Shown here: in pieces, positions 1-6,110 of the stretch
Layout of the letters: every line of letters begins with the position of its first letter
Position numbering within the stretch: the stretch's first letter is position 1
Origin: Collinsella sp.
GTDB lineage: Bacteria; Actinomycetota; Coriobacteriia; Coriobacteriales; Coriobacteriaceae
Length of the DNA: 24,432 nucleotides
Assembly: GCA_019425005.1 (NCBI GenBank)
Contig: JAHYYK010000036.1
Coordinates: forward strand, 1-24,432
Direction of reading: 5' to 3'
Translations under genes and position numbers: made by a program
Notes under the pieces: model-generated
The model's input: the letters and a program-made list of their open reading frames with translations, nothing else
The model's database searches: none
What the model was told of the DNA's origin: nothing

Positions 1-48
1 GTCGTACCGCCCGGCGTTTTTATCCCAGAAATTTTGACTGTTTCTCAT
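1..48 (-). CDS. Class I SAM-dependent methyltransferase, N-terminal fragment
   Basis: The gene runs leftward out of the window, so only 16 codons are visible, from the ATG at 48-46: MRNSQNFWDKNAGRYD. The pattern FWDK-x-A-x-x-YD is typical of the first helix of class I SAM-dependent methyltransferases, just before the SAM-binding glycine loop, which would lie outside the window. A ribosome site (GTGAGGATG) sits about 8 bases upstream of the ATG. The substrate cannot be judged. The family call rests on one short motif and is therefore moderate. Confidence 0.5.
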   Translation of the reverse strand, partial: MRNSQNFWDKNAGRYD

Positions 49-201
49 GATTTCATCCTCACAACGACATGTTAACTCTTTCTAACTCATCTGACTCGAG
101 TTGTCTGCCAACATTTTTGGGATAATTAATGACGCTCCCCGGTAATAATTTGCAGAGTCAGATTACCGATTACGTTCTTCTCCCTATGCTTTCTCAAACC
201 C
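49..201. other. AT-rich stretch with no recognisable gene
   Basis: This stretch lies between the methyltransferase start and the ATPase remnant. It is richer in A and T than the rest of the window and must hold the leftward promoter of the methyltransferase gene, but I cannot fix a -35/-10 pair. The open frame starting at 129 does not resemble a protein until it meets the ATPase remnant. Confidence 0.4.
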
Positions 202-428
202 TATGTCGGAAAGCTGTACCAGAAGGGGTCGACTTCGTCGCGAGGGGGGTCGGAGCCCGTCTACATACAGGTGAGCGACGACGTCAGCGCCGATTCGACG
301 CTCGAGAGGGAGCTCGCGTCGCTTCTGTCAATCAGGGATGCGTTCCCGAAGGCGCTCATTGCCCGTACGAGACATAGGCCCTATATCCGGAGGGTGTGTT
401 CGTTGAATCGATCTGCTGGCTCCAATGA
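202..428 (+). pseudogene. Remnant of an ATPase gene (C-terminal part, DUF4143-type)
   Basis: Broken 3' end of an ATPase gene of the AAA_14/DUF4143 kind. From 202 one frame reads YVGKLYQK. The expected next motif, VDFVAR, lies in another frame (about 228-245). The first frame then resumes with EPVYIQVSDDVSADSTLERE and continues to LLSIRDAFPKALIARTRH (to about 375). After that the frame shifts again to EGVFVESICWLQ and a TGA at 426-428. These motifs match the conserved tail of such ATPases, whose last domain has a nuclease-like fold. The Walker A and B motifs and the whole N-terminal part are absent, and at least three frame changes are needed to read it. It cannot make a functional protein. 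Confidence 0.65.
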
Positions 429-607
429 AGCTGTGCCCCGGCGACGTGGTCAACATCGCCCCGGGTGTGAAACATTGGCACGGAGCCGCTCCCGACAGCT
501 GGTTCTCCCATCTCGCGCTGGAGGTTCCGGGCGAAGAGGCCTCCAACGAGTGGCTGGGGCCTGTGGACGACGAGGAATATCTCAAAGCGACTAACAAGGA
601 GGCTTAA
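425..607 (+). pseudogene. Remnant of a cupin-domain protein (C-terminal half)
   Basis: Sixty codons read as the second half of a small cupin: CPGDVVNIAPGVKHWHGAAP, then DSWFSHLALEVPG and SNEWLGPVDDEEY. The PGDVVNIAPGVKHWHGA segment is the second cupin motif, and its His residues would bind metal. The first cupin motif is missing. The frame opens at an ATG that overlaps the stop of the preceding ATPase remnant, so this looks like a deletion joint rather than a true start. The related family is the short cupins often annotated beside carboxymuconolactone decarboxylases. The 3' end overlaps the convergent sirtuin gene by 17 bases. A truncated but translated product cannot be excluded. Confidence 0.7.
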
Positions 608-1454
608 ATACCTTCGCCGTCCGCGCCGCCGAGAGCAGGGCGCCCAAATCGGCCTGGATCGCCTCCGCCTTGCTTCCAAGCTGCAACGGAGCCGAGTCGC
701 CCGAGATGTTTACGCTCAAAAGGTGCGCATCCGGCAGCTTCGCGGCCATGCTCCAGAACGGGAGCGTGATGATGCCGGGGGTCATCTCGCCCACGCCGAG
801 CTCCAGCAACAGCACGCGGCGATCGCTGCGCTCGCGCACGAAGCGCTCGTATCGTCCGAGGCTCTCGCGCCAGGCCGCACCCTGCAGAAACGTGTCATCG
901 CGCACCCACGGCACAAGCTGCCAGCCGCAATGCGGGCATCGGGGGATATCCTCGCTGAGGACCTCGAACCCCGCCATGCCCGCGAGCATGCGTTCGACGT
1001 AGGGGCTCGCGTCGAAGAGCTCGTCGCAACATGGCTGCTTGCATTGAAGGTGCGCGAAGCTTCCCTGATAGTTGCAGGTTCTCTCGTCGGGAAACGTCTT
1101 CTCGACCTGGGTGTCCACATTGGTGCTCAGGATGAAGTAGTCCTTATGGCCGATGAGGGACCGTAGGTCGAGATAGGGCTGCGAGGTCGGCTCGCGCAGC
1201 ATGAAATCGATATATCGCGCGTAGTAGGCCCATTGCTGCTCGAGGCTGGGGTAGAGGTGGTAAAAGCCGTCAAAAAGACTCTTGAAGCCAAAGGCTTGCT
1301 GCCAGTCCGTCATTCCGGCGCGCGCCATGCCCGCGCGGTTGTAATGGTTGAATCCGGCGGCGCTCGACATGCCCGAGCCGATGCCAACGATGATGACGTC
1401 GGCATCGTCGATAAGGCTTCGAAGCCTATACGCTTCCCTCTCTAGAGACGGCAT
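591..1454 (-). CDS. Sirtuin-family protein with zinc ribbon, class M-like
   Basis: Last gene of a three-gene sirtuin operon, 287 residues. NAD-binding motifs are visible as GIGSGMSSAAG (24-34) and STNVDTQ (110-116). A structural zinc ribbon is present: C138, C142 or C143, then CPHC at 173-176. The position of the catalytic His in ordinary deacetylase sirtuins (LHG) is Gln here (NYQG, Q130). Class M sirtuins, known from staphylococci and streptococci, carry this Gln and act as protein mono-ADP-ribosyltransferases on a lipoylated GcvH-like protein. ADP-ribosyl transfer is therefore more likely than deacetylation, but this is inferred. No signal peptide is seen, so it should be cytoplasmic. The ATG at 1454 has a GAGGAG site 8 bases upstream and overlaps the preceding gene by 13 bases, which suggests translational coupling. 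No macrodomain, GcvH-like or lipoate-ligase gene lies nearby. Confidence 0.8.
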   Translation of the reverse strand: MPSLEREAYRLRSLIDDADVIIVGIGSGMSSAAGFNHYNRAGMARAGMTDWQQAFGFKSLFDGFYHLYPSLEQQWAYYARYIDFMLREPTSQPYLDLRSLIGHKDYFILSTNVDTQVEKTFPDERTCNYQGSFAHLQCKQPCCDELFDASPYVERMLAGMAGFEVLSEDIPRCPHCGWQLVPWVRDDTFLQGAAWRESLGRYERFVRERSDRRVLLLELGVGEMTPGIITLPFWSMAAKLPDAHLLSVNISGDSAPLQLGSKAEAIQADLGALLSAARTAKVFKPPC

Positions 1455-2140
1455 TGGGCAATCTCCTCGAAAGCCGGGGTCATATCGCCGTCAACGAGAA
1501 TCGTCTCGCACGAGGCGTCGGGCGCCATGGCCTGGCTGTAATTGAACACGATGTAGGTGACGTGCTCGCAGGCGTTCGCAATCTGGGCGAGCATGCGCTT
1601 TATGACGCCGTTGCGCAGTCCCACGCCAAGTTCGAGGATGGCGACCCTGCCGTTGCGATGGGCTTGCACAAGGCGCTCGAGTTCCTCGAGCTGGGCCATG
1701 GCGAGGTCGTCTGGATGGGCGAGGCGCCGCTCGTCGACCGACGTGCGCGTGCTCCCCTCCGTCTCGAGCACGCGGTTCTCGTTGAATCCAGCGCGCGCGA
1801 AGTGCCCGTCGATGTTGCACGTGATCACGAAGGTGTCGGCGTGCTCCGTAAGACGCCGCAGCCCGTTCATGAGCGGGCTGGGCTCATATTCGAGATATTC
1901 CTTTTGATGAAACCACTCGGCCCATCGGCGTCGCACGCTGGCATCCGGGGAGGCAAGCCCCTGCAGTATGCAGCCGATGCCGTCTGCCTGGGCGAGGTCC
2001 CCGTACGCCTCTTGGAAATGAGCATCGGCGCAGAAAAGGTTGAGCCCCTCCGCCATGTCGAGTCCGTTGCTAGCGCCGATGATGACAAGATCCGCTTCGG
2101 CTAACGCCCTGCCTATGCGAACTGCTTTCGCCGTCTCCAT
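1442..2140 (-). CDS. Degenerate sirtuin-like protein without zinc ribbon
   Basis: Middle gene of the sirtuin operon, 232 residues. It keeps the Rossmann-type features: GASNGLDMAEG (22-32) in place of the NAD-binding glycine loop, TCNIDGHF (107-114) in place of the NID motif, and ELGVGLRNGVI near 170-180, which matches its two neighbours. The catalytic position reads ETEG (E128), neither His nor Gln, and all four zinc cysteines are missing along with the ribbon. It may be an inactive paralogue that binds NAD or ADP-ribose, or a partner subunit of the flanking sirtuins. It starts 3 bases after the upstream gene's stop, with GGGAGG 6 bases before the ATG, and overlaps the downstream gene by 13 bases. 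Its relation to the neighbours is clear; its activity is unknown. Confidence 0.72.
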   Translation of the reverse strand: METAKAVRIGRALAEADLVIIGASNGLDMAEGLNLFCADAHFQEAYGDLAQADGIGCILQGLASPDASVRRRWAEWFHQKEYLEYEPSPLMNGLRRLTEHADTFVITCNIDGHFARAGFNENRVLETEGSTRTSVDERRLAHPDDLAMAQLEELERLVQAHRNGRVAILELGVGLRNGVIKRMLAQIANACEHVTYIVFNYSQAMAPDASCETILVDGDMTPAFEEIAQCRL

Positions 2141-2143
2141 GCG

Positions 2144-3109
2144 CTACCTCCCCAGCGTCTTGCGTACGTCGGCGAGCACGTCGGCGATGTCGGCGCGAAC
2201 GGCGAGCCCCCGATCCTCGATCGCGCGGGGGAGAAACTGCGTCTTGTTGTTTACGGCGATGTAGCTGGCCTGCGGTAACTGCGCCGTGAGGGCCCAGAAC
2301 GGCTCCTGGATAAACGCGGGCGTCATGCGGCCCACACCCAGCTCGAGGAAGAGGATCCTCTGCCGTGCGTGCGCGTCGAGCCATTCGGACACCTTGCGGT
2401 ACTGCTCCTCGTAGAGTTCGCCCTGCAGGAAGTTGCCGTAGCCGCGAACCCAGGGGAACGCCTCTGCCCCGCAGTGCGGGCAGCGCGGCACGAGCTCTGT
2501 CGGAACCTCAAGGCCGTCTCCCATGGCCTCTACCATGTTGGAGACCGGCTCGACCGCATCCCACACCGCGTCGGTGCAACAGCGGGAGCACTGAAAGAAG
2601 CGGTGGTCGCCTTGGATCTCTGCCACTTTCTCCCAGGGATAGAGCTTCACAAACTGCGTGTCCTGGTTGGTGGTGAGCACGAAGAAATCCTTCTCGGCGA
2701 GAATGGCGTCGAGGTCCTTGTAGGGCTTGCGCAGCGGGGCGTTGAGCGTGGTGTCGAGGAAGGTGGCGAGGTATCCCCAGCGCGCCTCGGCGGTGGGCCA
2801 GCGGTAGAACGACCCCTCGAAAGCGCCCTTGAAACCGTAGTGCTCGGCGAATTTGCCGAAATGCCTGCGATAGGTTGCATTGTCCTCGTAATAGAAGTCG
2901 CCGCCGCCCGCTGCGGAGAGCCCAGAGGCCCCGCCCACCAGCACGCAATCGGCTTCCTCGATCATGCGGGCGAAGTCCTCGATTTGCTGGTCGTAGGGCT
3001 CGGGCTCGCGGTCACTCAGCTCATAGGGCGTGCCGCCGCTGCGGTAGGCGGCCTGGAGGGAAAACGATTGGTTGGTGAGCTCGATAACGAGCTGCTCGTA
3101 CAGGGTCAC
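2144..3109 (-). CDS. Sirtuin-family protein with zinc ribbon, class M-like
   Basis: First gene of the sirtuin operon, 321 residues from a GTG at 3109. This start has AGAAGG 6 bases upstream and follows directly on the probable promoter. A longer open frame runs upstream but would cross the operator and the TetR gene. Motifs: GGASGLSAAGG (59-69), TTNQDTQF (146-153), EIQGDHRFFQC with Gln166 where deacetylases have His, zinc ligands C174, C177 or C178, and CPHC at 210-213, and a C-terminal ELGVGRMTP stretch. The TNQD and IQG forms point to the class M (ADP-ribosylating) sirtuins rather than deacetylases. An N-terminal extension of about 45 residues precedes the Rossmann core. The promoter is overlapped by a palindrome, probably the site of the divergent TetR regulator. 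Confidence 0.8.
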   Translation of the reverse strand: MTLYEQLVIELTNQSFSLQAAYRSGGTPYELSDREPEPYDQQIEDFARMIEEADCVLVGGASGLSAAGGGDFYYEDNATYRRHFGKFAEHYGFKGAFEGSFYRWPTAEARWGYLATFLDTTLNAPLRKPYKDLDAILAEKDFFVLTTNQDTQFVKLYPWEKVAEIQGDHRFFQCSRCCTDAVWDAVEPVSNMVEAMGDGLEVPTELVPRCPHCGAEAFPWVRGYGNFLQGELYEEQYRKVSEWLDAHARQRILFLELGVGRMTPAFIQEPFWALTAQLPQASYIAVNNKTQFLPRAIEDRGLAVRADIADVLADVRKTLGR

Positions 3110-3128
3110 TGGATACCTTCTTTCAGCT

Positions 3129-3134
3129 ATTATA
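3129..3134 (-). promoter_or_regulatory. -10 box of the sirtuin operon promoter
   Basis: Read leftward, the bases are TATAAT, a perfect -10 hexamer. The expected transcription start lies only about 13 bases before the GTG at 3109, giving a very short leader that contains the AGAAGG ribosome site. No good -35 hexamer is found at the usual distance. Confidence 0.55.
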
Positions 3135-3149
3135 AACACGTGTCTATAA
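3130..3149. promoter_or_regulatory. Candidate TetR operator palindrome
   Basis: TTATAAACACGTGTCTATAA is a 20-bp near-perfect inverted repeat centred on ACACGTGT, with one mismatched pair. It covers most of the -10 box of the leftward sirtuin operon and lies about 100 bases upstream of the divergent TetR-type gene. TetR-family repressors typically bind palindromes of this size between themselves and their target genes. Binding here would block the sirtuin promoter. Confidence 0.6.
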
Positions 3150-3252
3150 AAAGTATCCATGTCGATTTGCTTAAGAGCAATGAACAGCTTCGGCCTGCTG
3201 TCGATAAACGAGCGTTTGCCGGGCATTGTCGAGCGTTGCAATTGGAGGGGTA

Positions 3253-3813
3253 ATGGAAGCGGGGAAGATCGATCGTCGCCGACGCTATACACTCTCGGTC
3301 ATACGGGAGGCGTTCTTCGCGCTGCTGGCCGAGGTCGGCTTCGCGAAGATGACGGTAGCGGATATCTGCCGCCGCGCCGATATCAACCGTGGCACGTTCT
3401 ATCTGCACTACGAGGACAAGTTCGCCCTGCTCGACGCGCTTATCGACGAGGCCTTGGCGGCGGTGCCGCCGCTCGAGGGAACGGAGGCGGGTGCCCTCTG
3501 CCAGCGTCCGCCGGCAAACGATGACTATTATCTGCTCTACTCGGATGACGACGCGTACGCCCGGGTGGCACAGCGCGTCGTCGAGCGCGGCGCCGAGCAG
3601 ATGGTTCCCTCGATCATGGAGGAGACTGGGCTTTCGCGCGAGGACGCCTATCTGCTCTTCGTCCACAACGTCCAGGGAAATCTCGCGGTCAACCGCCTGC
3701 TCGGTTGGAGGCGAGGGCCCGAGTTTGCCCATGCCCAGGAGTTGCTCAGTGCCTATTCCGAAGGAGGCATGCGAGCGGTATCGGCTCGTCACGATCCTCG
3801 TAGCTCGTCTTGA
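3253..3813 (+). CDS. TetR/AcrR-family transcriptional regulator
   Basis: 186 residues, usual length for the family. The N-terminal DNA-binding domain is clear: RYTLSVIREAFFALLAEVGF, then KMTVADICRRADINRGTFYL (33-51) and HYEDKFALLDALIDE, the conserved TetR helix-turn-helix with its HY-x-DK signature. The C-terminal ligand domain (about 65-186) is not recognisable in detail. Start: the ATG at 3253 has GGAGGGG just upstream; another in-frame start at 3226 lacks such a site. It is divergent from the three-gene sirtuin operon, and the palindrome at 3130-3149 lies between them, so it probably represses that operon and perhaps itself. The inducer is unknown. Confidence 0.88.
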   Translation: MEAGKIDRRRRYTLSVIREAFFALLAEVGFAKMTVADICRRADINRGTFYLHYEDKFALLDALIDEALAAVPPLEGTEAGALCQRPPANDDYYLLYSDDDAYARVAQRVVERGAEQMVPSIMEETGLSREDAYLLFVHNVQGNLAVNRLLGWRRGPEFAHAQELLSAYSEGGMRAVSARHDPRSSS

Positions 3814-3939
3814 CCGCATGTCATTTCAGGTAGGTGGCGTTGCTATGGGCCCTCTTTGATTTTCGACGTTGTATAAGGCAATCGCAATCGTCTTGAGCTT
3901 CTTTAGGGAACTTGAACAAGAGATATGGCCTGCAGGCGA

Positions 3940-3968
3940 TTGATTAACACCATTCGTTTTGGTTACAA
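3940..3968 (+). promoter_or_regulatory. Possible promoter of the flavoprotein gene
   Basis: TTGATT (3940-3945) and TTACAA (3963-3968) are 17 bases apart, in a 198-base gap between the TetR gene and the flavoprotein gene. The match to the consensus is only fair. No other feature is evident in the gap apart from the hairpin just downstream. Confidence 0.3.
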
Positions 3969-3974
3969 GAAAAA

Positions 3975-3994
3975 ATGCTGCGCGCCTGCAGCAT
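3975..3994 (+). promoter_or_regulatory. Leader hairpin before the flavoprotein ribosome site
   Basis: ATGCTGC (3975-3981) pairs with GCAGCAT (3988-3994) across a six-base loop. It ends directly before the AAGGAGAGGG ribosome site of the gene at 4012, so it could be an operator near the transcription start or a short leader hairpin that affects translation. Its role is unproven. Confidence 0.35.
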
Positions 3995-4011
3995 GAAGGA
4001 GAGGGAATCCT

Positions 4012-4542
4012 ATGAATATCGTTGTATTGAGCGGCAGCCCGCGTAAGGGCGCCAATACCGATACCATGGTCGAGGCGTTTGCCGAGACCGCGCGTGAGGG
4101 CGGCAATACGGTCGAGGTCGTCCGCGTTGCCAGCAAGAAGATCGCCGGCTGCTTGGGATGCCAGTACTGCTTCGCCCATGAGGGCGTCTGCGTGCAGAAG
4201 GATGACATGGCCAACGTGATTGAGTCGCTGAAAGACGCCGACATGGTCGTCTTCGCTTCGCCTATCTACTGGTTTGATATCACCGCACAGGAGAAGGCTG
4301 TCATCGACCGCCTGTACGCCTTCGGTGCTACGGGCTTCCCGTTCACCAAGACGGCCCTTTTACTCGATAGCCACAGCGAGGGCGTCTATGATGCGGCGAT
4401 CGCTATGTACAAGTCAACCTGCGCGTACTGCAAGTGGGAGGACCAGGGCATTGTCACCATCAGCGGTATGACCGAGCGCGACAGCATGGCATCCTCGCCC
4501 AAGTTGAAAGAGGTGCGAGAGCTCGCTCGCAAGCTTGCCTAA
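4012..4542 (+). CDS. Flavodoxin-fold NAD(P)H-dependent oxidoreductase
   Basis: 176 residues, a typical length for the NADPH-dependent FMN reductase/flavodoxin family. The N-terminus MNIVVLSGSPRKGANTDTM has the FMN-phosphate-binding loop SGSPRKGANT (7-16), and FASPIYWFDIT (81-91) matches the second FMN contact. Cysteines C47, C50, C53 and C60 form C-x2-C-x2-C-x6-C, close to the cluster motif of iron-sulfur flavoproteins (C-x2-C-x2-C-x5-C) but with one extra residue. A second CAYC pair lies at 137-140. It may bind a cluster or use the cysteines as redox thiols. The ATG has AAGGAGAGGG upstream. It appears to be its own transcription unit; the substrate is unknown. Confidence 0.85.
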   Translation: MNIVVLSGSPRKGANTDTMVEAFAETAREGGNTVEVVRVASKKIAGCLGCQYCFAHEGVCVQKDDMANVIESLKDADMVVFASPIYWFDITAQEKAVIDRLYAFGATGFPFTKTALLLDSHSEGVYDAAIAMYKSTCAYCKWEDQGIVTISGMTERDSMASSPKLKEVRELARKLA

Positions 4543-4557
4543 GGACAAGAAGAACGC

Positions 4558-4659
4558 ATGGCAATCAGCGTTGGTGGAAATGCTTGCTATCCTTACCAAG
4601 AGATAGGGGTGTATTCCCTCAAGTGCCGTATAGAACAATTTTTAAACGCAGAAAAATAA
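4558..4659 (+). CDS. Possible 33-codon small ORF
   Basis: An ATG at 4558 opens 33 codons in the same frame as the flavoprotein gene, starting 15 bases after its stop. The peptide (beginning MAISVGGNACYPYQEIGVYS and ending in KCRIEQFLNAEK) looks protein-like but matches nothing I recognise. There is only a weak ribosome site (AAGAAG). It could be a decayed tail or a gene fragment. It may well not be translated. Confidence 0.15.
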   Translation: MAISVGGNACYPYQEIGVYSLKCRIEQFLNAEK

Positions 4660-4722
4660 CTGAAAACAAATTAATCCGCGTTAAAATATTGTCAAACAGA
4701 AGTTCATGAGGGAAGGTTGCGT

Positions 4723-6012
4723 ATGCGTCGCAAGGCAGACGAGCTCCTTAGGGAATGGCGAGACAGGGCTGATAGAAAACCTTTGCTGGTCAAAGGCGTG
4801 CGCCAGTGTGGCAAGACCTATCTGCTCAGAACGTACGCTCAGGATCTTTTCGAATCGGTTGTCTACGTTAATCTTGAGAACGACCGGTCGGCGCGAGCGG
4901 ATTTTTCGGGCGGTCTTGACCCTCATACGATCGTACGCGCGATTGAGGCTCGTACGGGACAGCGTATCGTGCCTGGCAAAACCTTACTGTTCATTGACGA
5001 GATCCAGGCATGCGAGGAAGCGCTCACTTCCCTTAAATACTTTTGCGAAGATGCTCCCGAGTATTACGTTGCGGCTGCCGGGTCGCTTCTTGGGGTTGCC
5101 ATTAACCATCAGTCGTATTCGTTCCCCGTCGGAAAGACCGACTTGATTGAGATGACTCCACTCGATTTCGAGGAGTTTCTCTGGGCGATGGGGCACGATC
5201 AGCTGGTCGACGAGATACGCTCATCATTTGAGATAATGGGTCCTCTTGCGCCAAGCCTTCATGAAAAGGCGCTTGGGCTCTATCGACAGTATCTTGTTGT
5301 TGGCGGAATGCCCGAGGCGGTCCAAACGTACATCGATGATCAGTCAATCATTGATGTGGCCGAAAAGCATCGGATTATTCTCGACGGATATTCCGCCGAC
5401 ACCAATAAATATGCTGATGAACGCTTGAGCGCAAAGACGCGTGCGTGCTTCGATTCCATTTCGCAGCAGCTTGCCAAAGAGAATCGTAAATTTCAATACA
5501 AGGTAGTGCGAGCGGGGGGCAATGCGTCTCTCTTTGGAGATGCTCTCGATTGGCTTGTATTGTCGGGTACGGTGGCGCGCTGCAGCCTAGTCGGGCAGAT
5601 CGAAAGCCCCTTAGAGGCCTTCGTTAACCCTTCTGCTTTTAAAATCTATCAGGCGGATACAGGGCTGCTCGTCTCCAAGGCCGGTGCTCAACGCGCCGAT
5701 ATTCTAGCCGGCATCGGCGGCACATTCATGGGCGCACTTACCGAAAACTACGTTGCCCAACAGCTTTCAGCCATGGGCTATCCGCTGCATTATTGGGCGC
5801 GAGATAATCGTGCGGAAATCGACTTTGTAGTAGAGAAGCAGGGATGCTTGTCTGCGATTGAAGTCAAGGCGGGGGAGAACACAAGATCTCGAAGCCTGTC
5901 CTCACTTAAAAAGACCCATCCGGGCGTGCGCCTTATCAGACTATCGACTAAGCCCTTTGGAATGAATGATGGGCTTATGTCTGTTCCACTTTATGCGACA
6001 TTTTGTCTATAG
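4723..6012 (+). CDS. AAA_14/DUF4143 family ATPase
   Basis: 429 residues. The AAA_14 ATPase domain has Walker A GVRQCGKT (25-32), Walker B LLFIDEIQ (88-95) and a sensor-like YYVAAAGSLLGV. It is followed by the DUF4143 domain, with RQYLVVGGMPEAV in the middle and a C-terminal PD-(D/E)xK-like core: EID at 365-367 and EVK at 380-382. Such proteins are common, usually single, genes in bacteria and archaea of unsettled role, perhaps linked to mobile elements or toxin-like behaviour. Start: the ATG at 4723 has AGGGAAGG 6 bases upstream; a TTG two codons earlier is less likely. It lies alone between the flavoprotein and a convergent topoisomerase operon. Upstream DNA (4543-4722) is AT-rich. Confidence 0.88.
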   Translation: MRRKADELLREWRDRADRKPLLVKGVRQCGKTYLLRTYAQDLFESVVYVNLENDRSARADFSGGLDPHTIVRAIEARTGQRIVPGKTLLFIDEIQACEEALTSLKYFCEDAPEYYVAAAGSLLGVAINHQSYSFPVGKTDLIEMTPLDFEEFLWAMGHDQLVDEIRSSFEIMGPLAPSLHEKALGLYRQYLVVGGMPEAVQTYIDDQSIIDVAEKHRIILDGYSADTNKYADERLSAKTRACFDSISQQLAKENRKFQYKVVRAGGNASLFGDALDWLVLSGTVARCSLVGQIESPLEAFVNPSAFKIYQADTGLLVSKAGAQRADILAGIGGTFMGALTENYVAQQLSAMGYPLHYWARDNRAEIDFVVEKQGCLSAIEVKAGENTRSRSLSSLKKTHPGVRLIRLSTKPFGMNDGLMSVPLYATFCL

Positions 6013-6034
6013 GGATGATGTTGCTGTAATGCAT

Positions 6035-6071
6035 GGGGCCCGGAGCGCGATGTTGCTGCGCTCCGGGCCCC
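6035..6071. terminator. Hairpin between convergent genes
   Basis: GGGGCCCGGAGCGC (6035-6048) pairs perfectly with 6058-6071 across a nine-base loop, giving a 14-bp GC-rich stem. It sits between the ATPase stop (6012) and the parC stop (6111). There is no clean T-run on either side, so it is an atypical but probable bidirectional terminator. Confidence 0.6.
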
Positions 6072-6110
6072 GCTGCTTTGTAAAACCATAACGGTTTGGT
6101 CGCCGTTGTT

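Noticed and set aside
3110..3292. Upstream extension of the first sirtuin gene to 3292
   Set aside because: It would run through the promoter, the palindrome and the start of the divergent TetR gene; the GTG at 3109 has a proper ribosome site.
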